DNA of 11,420 nucleotides, taken from contig DAOVFI010000050.1 of the NCBI GenBank assembly GCA_030673005.1, positions 1-11,420 on the forward strand, in the 5' to 3' direction. This document shows, in pieces, positions 1 through 5,952 of this stretch; within the stretch, counting starts at the first letter, position 1; each line of letters opens with the position of its first letter. The notes under the pieces are model-generated. The model did not search any database. It was not told where the DNA came from and saw only the letters and a program-made list of their open reading frames with translations. The position numbers and the translations under genes are program-made. The stretch comes from Planctomycetales bacterium. GTDB taxonomy: Bacteria; Planctomycetota; Phycisphaerae; SM23-33.

Positions 1-634
1 TCGCCAGGTGCAGCCGCGCGGGCGTAGCGCCGACGGGGAGTTTCCTGACCGACAGTTTTAATAGCCTGTCGATGACCGGCACGGTCTTGTGGCGAGTACT
101 GAGTTTCAGCCGGGCCTGAACGGCCTTCCACTGCGCCTCGGCATCAAAGGGCCTGGTACCAATTGCTTTCCAGTATTCCAGCGCATGCTCCAGCCTCCGG
201 CGGAATTTCGAGGCGGGGATAATGCAACCGGGAATGCTGTCCAGCAGTTCTCCCTTCGGCGTCAAAACCTGCGTCAGCGGGGTCGCGGCGGCGCCGGTCT
301 TTGCGAAACGCCCCCTGCCCTCGGTGCTCGCTATGTCAAGTTTCACTGCCGCAAAAGACGCGAGGAACCGCCGCGTCAGGACGCGCCCGAGCGTTCGGGC
401 CTCGAATGCCTCGCAGGCCGGTGCGCCGGCATCCATATAGACAACCAGCAGCAGCGTCTTTTCCTTCTTCGCTTGACGAGCGGCGGGCTTGTATTGAGCG
501 TGCCAGCGGACCTCCGGCAGCGCCGGTGCGGTCGCGGTCGCCGGGCGAGTTGCAGGCTCGGTGTCAGGCCCGCCCGAAGCAACCAACACCGCCGAAAGCC
601 ACACCAATATCGAAAGAAAACCACGTACCGGCAT
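1..634 (-). CDS. Secreted thioredoxin-fold protein, C-terminus cut by window edge
   Basis: Reading the minus strand from the ATG at 632-634 gives 211 codons with no stop up to the window edge, so the gene is partial. GGGAG (641-645) lies about six bases before the ATG and supports this start. Residues 1-21 look like a signal peptide (basic start, then a hydrophobic run ending ASGG), followed by a Pro/Thr/Ala-rich linker to about residue 40. Residues 42-155 read as a thioredoxin-like domain: a KTLLLVVYMDAG strand, an APAC turn at 71-74 where CxxC would lie, a strand ending KLDIAS, and a cis-proline-type TPL at 118-120 before QVLTPKGELL. The first cysteine of the active site is Ala, so normal dithiol redox chemistry is unlikely. 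This resembles the Thioredoxin_7-like proteins of unknown substrate common in PVC bacteria. The domain call is moderately sure; the role is unknown. Confidence 0.72.
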   Translation of the reverse strand, partial: MPVRGFLSILVWLSAVLVASGGPDTEPATRPATATAPALPEVRWHAQYKPAARQAKKEKTLLLVVYMDAGAPACEAFEARTLGRVLTRRFLASFAAVKLDIASTEGRGRFAKTGAAATPLTQVLTPKGELLDSIPGCIIPASKFRRRLEHALEYWKAIGTRPFDAEAQWKAVQARLKLSTRHKTVPVIDRLLKLSVRKLPVGATPARLHLA

Positions 635-678
635 AATTGACTCCCTAAAATTGTACATCACAGAAACATCAACGTTGC

Positions 679-684
679 ATTATA
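679..684 (-). promoter_or_regulatory. Probable -10 box for the thioredoxin-fold gene
   Basis: The minus strand reads a perfect TATAAT here, about 45 bases upstream of the ATG at 634, which would leave an untranslated leader of roughly 38 bases. No good -35 box lies 16-18 bases upstream (the best hexamer is TGGCTT), so the call rests on the -10 alone. Confidence 0.4.
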
Positions 685-750
685 GACCCTGCACACCGGC
701 AAAGCCATTGCATTTGGGGTGAACCGGACGCCGTGCAATGAAAAAAAATG

Positions 751-787
751 AATAACGAATAATGAACGAGGAATTTTGAATAACGAA
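751..787. repeat. Degenerate 7-bp tandem repeat, AATAACG type
   Basis: The segment divides into five consecutive heptamers, each starting AA and ending G: AATAACG, AATAATG, AACGAGG, AATTTTG, AATAACG. The first and last are identical, and the longer string TGAATAACGAA occurs at 749-759 and 777-787, exactly four periods apart. It is much more AT-rich than its surroundings. The period matches the CCGCAAT array at 2255-2289. Confidence 0.55.
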
Positions 788-799
788 GTAAAAAAAGAC

Positions 800-912
800 G
801 GTAGGGTGTGCAGGTTCTGTTTCCTGCACACCACGATTAACCAATGAGCGTTTCGGTGCCTGCCTGTCGGCAGACAGGTGCAGGGAAAAGAACCTGCACA
901 CCCCACCCTACC
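800..912. repeat. Compound palindromic repeat with GGTAGGGTGTGCAGGTTCT arms
   Basis: The left arm at 800-818 is matched by a right arm at 889-912, its reverse complement except for five extra bases (CCACC) near the outer end. Nested inside are two more hairpins: GGTGTGCAGG (805-814) pairs perfectly with CCTGCACACC (823-832) across an 8-base loop, and CCTGTC (863-868) pairs with GACAGG (873-878) across four bases. No reading frame of its own is credible. It looks like a non-coding, possibly mobile palindromic repeat; related GGTAGGG/CCCTACC ends recur near 4357 and 5931. Confidence 0.65.
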
Positions 913-923
913 AATTACCAACT

Positions 924-964
924 GCACCTGCCGGACACAGGTTGCAAACCTGTGCCACAGGTGC
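924..964. repeat. Hairpin repeat just before the HEAT gene start
   Basis: An outer stem GCACCTG (924-930) pairs with CAGGTGC (958-964), and an inner stem CACAGGTT (936-943) pairs perfectly with AACCTGTG (947-954) over a 3-base loop. It ends 14 bases before the ATG at 979. In mRNA it would fold in the leader and would bury the only AGG-like ribosome-binding candidate (AGGTG, 959-963). Confidence 0.6.
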
Positions 965-978
965 ATACACTCTTAAAG

Positions 979-3126
979 ATGATGCGAACGGTCTTAAGGT
1001 ATTTCCGGCAGCACCCCTGGCAGCGGCGGGCGCTGACGCTCTCGATGGCGACGATACTGGGCGTGGGGGCGGCATGTCTGGTGCTGCCGGTCGTGCGGGA
1101 TATGCAGATACTCGCAATGCTTAGCTCGGAAGACCCCTTCCAGCGGCAGCGCGGAATCGACCGCGCGGTGGATGTCGGCGCGCGACGAGGTCAACTCATC
1201 GAACGAATAGAGCAAAGGCTGGACTCGGCCGGCGACCTGGAGTTTGCCGCGATGGTCGATGTGCTCAGCCGGCTGGGGAAGTTCCACACGCCCGGGCGCA
1301 AAGGCGAACAACTCGACAGGCTTTGGCAGATCAATTTCGCCGCCAACCTGCAACCCGCCGGGACACAGACCACACAAAGCGCCGCACAAACCGCCGGCGT
1401 CCGTCGAATGCTGCTGCACAGGATAGTCCTGGACGGGCGGGATAACGCCTATGTCCGCAGGGTGCTGCAACTGGCGACGGGCGATCCGGTCGTCGAAATC
1501 CGCTCTCAATCGGCCTTGCTTGCGGCGCGTCTGGGCGACGACGCGGCGCTGCTGCGACTGCTGGGCGATGCCGATGGCGCCGTCCGCGCCGCCGCCGCCA
1601 TCGATGCGGCCCTTGCCGGAAGAACCGCCTGCGCCGAGGCCATTGCAAAGTCGCTCAGGGACGCGACGAACGATGAAGAACAGGCCGCCTTGTTCTTCGG
1701 CCTGGCGAAACTTAAACCGGAAAAATACGCGCCGCTCCTCGCCGACGCGATCATACGCGCCTGGAAAGCAGGAAGGGGCGAATTGCTCGAAAAGATGTTG
1801 TCGGCTGCGCCGCTGTTGAAAAGCGAGCAGATCGGCCAGACTGTCGTCGGGATACTCCACCTCGCCCGGGTGCAATTACAACACCCGCCCGCAACGGCCC
1901 TTATCGCGGCCGGGAAAATGGGACTCGACGAGGCCGAACCATTTATAGCAGGAACAATCACCGAGATCCTCGCCCGCCCATCCGAACTGACTGTCGGACG
2001 GACAGTCATACTGGCAGCGGCTGTCAATGCGTCAGGGCGATTGAATATGCCCACCGGCCCGCTCGTCGAGGTAATCGAAAAACTGTGGCGTCCGGACACG
2101 TCGATTGCGATGATCCTTTCGGCTGAAGTGCTAGGCAAATCCGCACCGCAATCTGCAATAAGACAACCGGGTGGCACGGTCAAGTCGAAGACTTGGCCGT
2201 GTCGGGCGTCGTCACGGCCAAGCCCCGCTTCGCTTGGCTTGACCGTGCCACCTGCCGCAATCCGCAATCCGCAATCCGCAATCCGCAATGATAAGGTCCT
2301 GTCGGTTCTTCGCAGTGCAGCCGAGCGCAGTGATACGCCGGTGCCTTCGGCGGCAGCGGCGGTGGCGCTGTTCAGGCTGGACCCGCGAAAGGCCGACGAT
2401 GCGCTGCGAACCGCCTTTGAGTCCGAGACGTACCTTGCAGGCGACTACGTTGCGTGGAACCTTTCCCGCTGGGAAGCCGTCGGGCGACTGGGTGGCACGG
2501 TCAAGTCGAAGACTTGGCCGTGTCGGGCGTCGTCACGGCCAAGCCCCGCTTCGCTTGGCTTGACCGTGCCACCGGTCGATGTTCGCGCCGAGGCCTGGCG
2601 GGTCGCCGGCGTTTTCTTCGGCCCGCGGATATACAACAAGTCCGTCCGCTCGAACGCCGCGATGATGCTCGCGCTGCTTGCTCGCCGGACGAACCAGGCC
2701 GGGAACGTCGCCGGCGCCGTCGAACATAAACTTAATGTCGAAATCGCACGCGGCCAGTTCAATCCGTTCCTGGCGTCGTCGTACCGCTGCGCGCTGCTTG
2801 TCCTGGGGCGAAGCGAGTTCGCCGAGGAGGTCGCCTCGCTGGCCAGGGCGAGCATGTTCCCGAAGCGCAGGGCGCTGACGGCGTTGATACTGGCGGGCGA
2901 GCCGGCGGGATTCGACCTGGTCTTTGCCGACGAGCGCTTCGATCCGGTCAGGATCGATTCGTTACTGACGGGACGATTGATGGCGCGGGTGTATTCAGCC
3001 GTGCTGCCGGAGATGCCGGAATTCGATATCGACGCGCCCGAGCACGTGCGGCACTGGCAGTGCCGCATCCAGCGGGATTATTATCTCATCGGCCGCCGGG
3101 ACATACTTGGTAAGATACGCCCGTGA
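979..3126 (+). CDS. Membrane-anchored HEAT-like repeat protein with repeats inside its frame
   Basis: This gives 715 residues from the ATG at 979; the ATG at 982 is equally possible. The frame stays open back to 844, but that stretch encodes hairpin repeats rather than natural N-terminal sequence, so I start later. There is no clear Shine-Dalgarno sequence. Residues about 19-38 are one hydrophobic segment after a basic start, giving an inside-anchored or signal-anchor topology. The rest is alpha-helical with HEAT-like pairs, for example DPVVEIRSQSALLAARLGD, ADGAVRAAAAIDAALAG and KSVRSNAAMMLALLA. HEAT arrays usually act as protein-binding scaffolds; no enzymatic motif is visible. Two identical 28-residue segments starting GGTVK and ending LTVPP (residues 398-425 and 505-532) and an Ala-Ile-Arg-Asn/Pro-Gln-Ser stretch (about 426-438) come from palindromic and heptamer repeats. 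Frame continuity and HEAT-like sequence on both sides suggest an intact gene. Function unknown. Confidence 0.75.
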   Translation: MMRTVLRYFRQHPWQRRALTLSMATILGVGAACLVLPVVRDMQILAMLSSEDPFQRQRGIDRAVDVGARRGQLIERIEQRLDSAGDLEFAAMVDVLSRLGKFHTPGRKGEQLDRLWQINFAANLQPAGTQTTQSAAQTAGVRRMLLHRIVLDGRDNAYVRRVLQLATGDPVVEIRSQSALLAARLGDDAALLRLLGDADGAVRAAAAIDAALAGRTACAEAIAKSLRDATNDEEQAALFFGLAKLKPEKYAPLLADAIIRAWKAGRGELLEKMLSAAPLLKSEQIGQTVVGILHLARVQLQHPPATALIAAGKMGLDEAEPFIAGTITEILARPSELTVGRTVILAAAVNASGRLNMPTGPLVEVIEKLWRPDTSIAMILSAEVLGKSAPQSAIRQPGGTVKSKTWPCRASSRPSPASLGLTVPPAAIRNPQSAIRNDKVLSVLRSAAERSDTPVPSAAAAVALFRLDPRKADDALRTAFESETYLAGDYVAWNLSRWEAVGRLGGTVKSKTWPCRASSRPSPASLGLTVPPVDVRAEAWRVAGVFFGPRIYNKSVRSNAAMMLALLARRTNQAGNVAGAVEHKLNVEIARGQFNPFLASSYRCALLVLGRSEFAEEVASLARASMFPKRRALTALILAGEPAGFDLVFADERFDPVRIDSLLTGRLMARVYSAVLPEMPEFDIDAPEHVRHWQCRIQRDYYLIGRRDILGKIRP
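2138..2160 (+). repeat. Degenerate heptamer units left of the first palindrome
   Basis: AATCCGC (2138-2144) and AATCTGC (2150-2156), followed by AATAAGA, are degenerate relatives of the perfect CCGCAAT array at 2255-2289. The palindrome at 2169-2252 thus sits between two heptamer blocks, suggesting one composite insert of about 150 bp in the HEAT gene. Confidence 0.5.
2169..2252 (+). repeat. 84-bp palindromic repeat inside the HEAT gene, copy A
   Basis: An outer stem of 15 perfect pairs (GGTGGCACGGTCAAG with CTTGACCGTGCCACC) encloses an inner stem CTTGGCCGTG/CACGGCCAAG of 10 perfect pairs over an 11-base loop. All 84 bases are identical to copy B at 2490-2573, 321 bases (107 codons) downstream, so both are read in the same frame as GGTVK to LTVPP. 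The perfect-ended core is 83 bp; I see no target-site duplication at either end. Confidence 0.9.
2255..2289 (+). repeat. Five perfect CCGCAAT heptamers inside the HEAT gene
   Basis: Five uninterrupted copies of CCGCAAT follow directly on palindrome copy A, separated by two bases. They are translated through as Ala-Ile-Arg-Asn-Pro-Gln-Ser type sequence. Seven is not a multiple of three, so gain or loss of one unit would shift the frame; only changes of three units are neutral. The unit resembles the heptameric STRR repeats known from cyanobacteria, but homology is not implied. Confidence 0.88.
2490..2573 (+). repeat. 84-bp palindromic repeat inside the HEAT gene, copy B
   Basis: Identical base for base to copy A at 2169-2252. 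It interrupts a helical region between WEAVGRL and VDVRAEAWRVAG, both of which read as ordinary HEAT-protein sequence. Unlike copy A it has no heptamer array beside it. Perfect identity of both copies suggests recent insertion or gene conversion. Confidence 0.9.
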
Positions 3127-3174
3127 AATGACCGTTTTGCAACAGGCTGTTTGATGGCCGTGATGCAGCCGCAC

Positions 3175-3230
3175 CACGGCCAAGCGAGGTTGAGGTAAAA
3201 CAGCCTCAACCTCGCTTGACCGTGCCACCC
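3175..3230 (+). repeat. Related palindrome with a different centre, between HEAT gene and ispG
   Basis: A 21-bp stem (3175-3195 with 3204-3224) has one mismatch and an 8-base loop. Its outer parts, CACGGCCAAGC and CTTGACCGTGCCACC, are the same as the right half of copies A and B, but the middle is a new GAGGTTGAGG/CCTCAACCTC stem. It could act as a terminator-like or processing hairpin after the HEAT gene; there is no U-tract after it, so a Rho-independent role is doubtful. Confidence 0.75.
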
Positions 3231-3261
3231 AAATTCAGCAAATTTAGAGTTATTCGGTACT

Positions 3262-4353
3262 ATGGAACTACCTGAAATCCAGCGGAGAAAGACCCGCAGC
3301 GTAACCGTTGGCGGCGTTCGCATCGGCGGCGGCGCGCCGGTGAGCGTTCAGTCAATGACCACCACGCCGACGTCCGACGTCCGCGCGACGCTGGAGCAGA
3401 TTGAAGCCCTTGCCGCCGCCGGCTGCGACATCGTCCGCGTCGCCGCCGCGACAGAGGCCGACACGGCGGCGCTGGGGCAAATCGTCGCCGAAGCGCCGGT
3501 GCCGATAGTCGCCGACGTGCATTTCCGTTTCCGGCGCGCCCTCGAGGCTATTGCCGCCGGCGTCCATAAGATACGCCTCAATCCGGGCAACATCGCCGAC
3601 CGACAGTCCGTCCGCGCCGTTATAGACGCCGCCGCCGAGGCCGGAATACCCATCCGCGTGGGCGTCAACGAAGGCTCGGTAATGGACCGGATCGATCCGG
3701 CTCGCCGGGCAGAACAATCGGCCAGGCCGATGGATGAACTGATGGTCGAGACCATCGGCGAATACCTCGAAGTCTTCGCCGAGGCCGACTTTCACGACCT
3801 GGTGCTCTCGGCCAAGAGCCACGACGCAATGACGACCGTTGCGGTCAATCGCGCCCTGTCCGAGCGGTTCGACTATCCTCTGCACCTTGGCCTGACGCAC
3901 GCCGGAACCGCCCGGACGGGCCTGGTGCGATCTGTCGCGGCCCTGGGGGCGCTTCTGGCAGAGGGTATCGGCGATACGGTCCGCATAAGCCTCGCCGGCG
4001 ATCCGGTCGTCGAAGCCGAGGTTGCAAAGGAACTTCTCGCCTCGCTCCGCCTCCGGCAGCGCGAAGGCGTCGAGATAATCGCCTGCCCGACCTGTGGCCG
4101 GACGCAGGCCGACGTAGCGACGCTGGCTGAAGAAGTCCGCAAGGCGCTTTCCGACGTGAAGCGGCACGTGGTCGTCGCGGTGATGGGCTGTATCGTCAAC
4201 GGTCCCGGCGAGGCAGAAGGCGCCGACGCCGCCGTCTGCTGCGGTAAGGCAAAGGCCGCCATCTACCGCCGGGGCAAATACGTCCGAACCGTCGCCGAAG
4301 ACGAAATCGTCGAAGCGCTCACCACGGAAGTCCGCATGCTCCTGAAAGAGTAA
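3262..4353 (+). CDS. ispG: 4-hydroxy-3-methylbut-2-enyl diphosphate synthase (IspG/GcpE)
   Basis: IspG reductively converts MEcPP to HMBPP, the penultimate step of the MEP isoprenoid pathway, in the cytoplasm with a [4Fe-4S] cluster. The 363-residue length fits the common bacterial short form, without the central insert of plant-type enzymes. Residues 1-250 form the TIM-barrel part with family blocks PVSVQSMTTTPTSDV, ADVHF, IRLNPGNI, IRVGVNEGS, LSAKSHD and LGLTHAG. The cluster domain has CPTCGRT (Cys275, Cys278), MGCIVNGPGEAE (Cys310) and Glu317, matching the three Cys plus one Glu ligand set; all are present, so the enzyme should be active. The ATG at 3262 is the natural start by length, although no strong Shine-Dalgarno precedes it and the leader is AT-rich. 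A palindromic repeat lies between it and the upstream HEAT gene, and repeat fragments follow it. Confidence 0.97.
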   Translation: MELPEIQRRKTRSVTVGGVRIGGGAPVSVQSMTTTPTSDVRATLEQIEALAAAGCDIVRVAAATEADTAALGQIVAEAPVPIVADVHFRFRRALEAIAAGVHKIRLNPGNIADRQSVRAVIDAAAEAGIPIRVGVNEGSVMDRIDPARRAEQSARPMDELMVETIGEYLEVFAEADFHDLVLSAKSHDAMTTVAVNRALSERFDYPLHLGLTHAGTARTGLVRSVAALGALLAEGIGDTVRISLAGDPVVEAEVAKELLASLRLRQREGVEIIACPTCGRTQADVATLAEEVRKALSDVKRHVVVAVMGCIVNGPGEAEGADAAVCCGKAKAAIYRRGKYVRTVAEDEIVEALTTEVRMLLKE

Positions 4354-4356
4354 CGG

Positions 4357-4405
4357 GGTAGGGCATGCAGAACCTGCCGCACCCTATCGACTTGACCGTG
4401 CCATC
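4357..4405 (+). repeat. Mixed remnant of two repeat types after ispG
   Basis: GGTAGGG (4357-4363) can pair with CCCTATC (4382-4388), and GCAG with CTGC lies inside; this is the arm type of the 800-912 element. It is joined to CTTGACCGTGCCATCC, the right arm of the 84-bp palindrome with one change (4391-4406). Two repeat families are thus fused or nested in the 85-bp gap before the MFS gene. Confidence 0.55.
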
Positions 4406-4438
4406 CTTCCGGATTTTGTGTATGATATGGGATTCGTC

Positions 4439-5767
4439 ATGTCCGACACAAACGGGACAACATACGACGCGGCGCCGGACGCAGATACCCGCCGACGCGG
4501 GCGCCGGTTGATTCTGGCCGAGACCGCCTTTGCGCGGATCGTCGGTGCTACGATGAGCGGGACGTTCCTGACGGCGCTGATTGTAACGCTCGGCGGGGCA
4601 GAGGGCAGGATCGGCTTCGGCGCCGCCGCCGTTCACATCGGCGCGGTCGGGATGCTTATGGCCAACCCGATCATCAACTACATCGGCAGCCGGAGGATTT
4701 ACAGCCTCATCTGCCTTGGGGTGGTTCGCTCGTTGAGGCTTCTAATCGCCGCGTTGCCGCTGATGGTTTTCCTGGGGATGGGCAGGGAATCGTTCTATTA
4801 TCCGTTAATGGCCTGCGTGGTTGTGTCGATGTTTTTCGGCATGTCGGCCGAAGTCGCCCGTCGCAGTTGGATTTCCGACCTTGTCGGCGCGGAATATCGG
4901 GGGCGATTCTTCGGTCGGCGGACAAGGATCGTCGCCCTGACCAATGCGGGCGTCCTGCTGGTCGGCGGCGCGCTGCTGGCCTGGTCGAAGTCGGACGCTT
5001 TTCCGCTGCGTGGCGACGGAGTGGCGCTGATGCTGGCGATCCTGCTGGGCGCCGGCGGGGCGGCAGGGTGGATCGGCTGGAGCCTGTTGTACCGCGCGCC
5101 GGACCCGCCGATAAGCCGACCACGACGGCGAACGGGCTTCATCCGCTCGCTCAAAATTCCCTGGCGGCGACCAAGGTTCCGCCCACTGATGATCGTGGCG
5201 ACGGCGCAGTTCTTCGCCGCCGGTGTCTGCGGGATAATGTTCTTCGACTACTACATGCTCAGGTATCTGGGCATGAATTGGATGTTGATAGCGATGGTCA
5301 ACGTAGTCGGTTTTCTGGCTACCGGCGCCAGCGCGAACTTCTTCGGCGCCTGGGCCGACCGCGCCGGGGCGAAACGCGTGCTTATCGTGGCGATGGTGGG
5401 AAAAGCCGCCTACCCCATCATATGGATATTCGCTACTCCGGGCAACTGGCCGATCGTCTTTGTCTTTGTACTGGTGAGGGTGTTCAATTCGGCCATGCTT
5501 GTCTCATTGCTGCGGTTGTCGCTTGACCTGTCCCCGGCGCGGAACCGTGCGGCGTACCTGGCGATGTACCAGGCGACGGCGGGGACGGGAATGGCCGTCG
5601 GAGCGATGATCGGAGGGGCGCTGGCGGCGTATCTCAGACAGTTCGACATGGTAGTGCTGGGCTTTACCGTCGTGCCGCTGCACGTGCTGTTCGTCCTCTC
5701 GACCGTGTTGCGTATGGCATGTCTGCCCCTGGCGCGTTTCATTCACGAGCCACAGCGAGCGTCCTGA
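4439..5767 (+). CDS. MFS-type membrane transporter, substrate unknown
   Basis: This gives 442 residues from the ATG at 4439; in-frame ATGs at 4418 and 4427 are possible, but MSDTNG reads as a normal cytoplasmic start and GGGA lies about eight bases before it. About ten to twelve hydrophobic segments fill residues 26-430, with a basic cytoplasmic loop (PRRRTGFIRSLKIPWRRPRFR, split around residues 228-248) dividing two halves, as in the major facilitator superfamily. A motif-A-like loop GAWADRAGAKRVL at 303-315 in the second half and its degenerate partner NYIGSRRIYSL in the first support MFS. WISDLVGAEYRGRFFGRR at 144-161 is a strongly basic loop I recognise from uncharacterised MFS proteins of PVC bacteria. 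Substrate cannot be predicted. It lies downstream of ispG after an 85-bp repeat-bearing gap and is convergent with the ABC gene. Confidence 0.85.
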   Translation: MSDTNGTTYDAAPDADTRRRGRRLILAETAFARIVGATMSGTFLTALIVTLGGAEGRIGFGAAAVHIGAVGMLMANPIINYIGSRRIYSLICLGVVRSLRLLIAALPLMVFLGMGRESFYYPLMACVVVSMFFGMSAEVARRSWISDLVGAEYRGRFFGRRTRIVALTNAGVLLVGGALLAWSKSDAFPLRGDGVALMLAILLGAGGAAGWIGWSLLYRAPDPPISRPRRRTGFIRSLKIPWRRPRFRPLMIVATAQFFAAGVCGIMFFDYYMLRYLGMNWMLIAMVNVVGFLATGASANFFGAWADRAGAKRVLIVAMVGKAAYPIIWIFATPGNWPIVFVFVLVRVFNSAMLVSLLRLSLDLSPARNRAAYLAMYQATAGTGMAVGAMIGGALAAYLRQFDMVVLGFTVVPLHVLFVLSTVLRMACLPLARFIHEPQRAS

Positions 5768-5803
5768 GGGACAGACGCCCAAACAGGTCTTGATGCTGTT
5801 AGA

Positions 5804-5929
5804 GCCGGGTGCCGTGGTCGCGGGTTTTGCGACCACCCGCCTACCTGCCTGCCGGTAGGCAAGCCGGCAGGCAGGCGTTTGCGTCCGCGCATCCACGTGG
5901 CCGCAAACACAGCGGCCACGGCACCCGGC
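5804..5929. repeat. Compound palindrome between convergent MFS and ABC genes, likely two-way terminator
   Basis: Outer arms 5804-5821 and 5912-5929 (GCCGGGTGCCGTGG type) pair over 18 positions with one G-T. Inside are GTGGTCGC/GCGACCAC (5814-5821 with 5829-5836), CCTGCCTGCCGG/CCGGCAGGCAGG (5844-5855 with 5864-5875) and CGTGGCCGC/GCGGCCACG (5896-5904 with 5912-5920), so several folds compete. CACCCTACC follows at 5931-5939, shared with the 800-912 element. By position it would stop both transcripts, but no U-tract follows any stem. Confidence 0.7.
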
Positions 5930-5952
5930 GCACCCTACCGGCACTGCCTGGT

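Larger units (their letters stand above)
635..978. other. Gene-free gap holding a divergent promoter region and three repeat blocks
   Basis: This 344-bp gap separates the divergent thioredoxin-like and HEAT-like genes. I see no convincing gene. Next to the left gene lies a TATAAT on the minus strand (679-684). Then come an A-rich block with 7-bp phasing (751-787), a compound palindrome (800-912) and a last hairpin (924-964) only 14 bases before the HEAT gene start. Open frames that cross it in several registers are a by-product of the repeats. Confidence 0.7.

Noticed and set aside
89..640. Plus-strand open frame of 183 codons opposite the thioredoxin-like gene
   Set aside because: Arg/Pro-rich shadow translation with no domain; the minus strand has a signal peptide, ribosome-binding site and thioredoxin fold.
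844..978. N-terminal extension of the HEAT gene back to the ATG at 844
   Set aside because: It translates hairpin repeats, lacks a ribosome-binding site, and the membrane-anchor pattern begins naturally at 979.
2160..2260. Target-site duplications around palindrome copy A, and the same for copy B
   Set aside because: Flanking bases do not match on either side, so a classical MITE insertion with duplication is not supported.
2255..2289. CRISPR-like array
   Set aside because: Units are 7 bp with no spacers; it is a simple tandem repeat.
1506..3068. Long minus-strand open frames under the HEAT gene
   Set aside because: They are opened by the GC-rich codon bias of the plus-strand gene and by the strand-symmetric palindromes; no family-like sequence.
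4391..4428. TTGACC and TATGAT as a promoter for the MFS gene
   Set aside because: The spacing is 23 bases, too long, and TTGACC belongs to the palindromic repeat arm.
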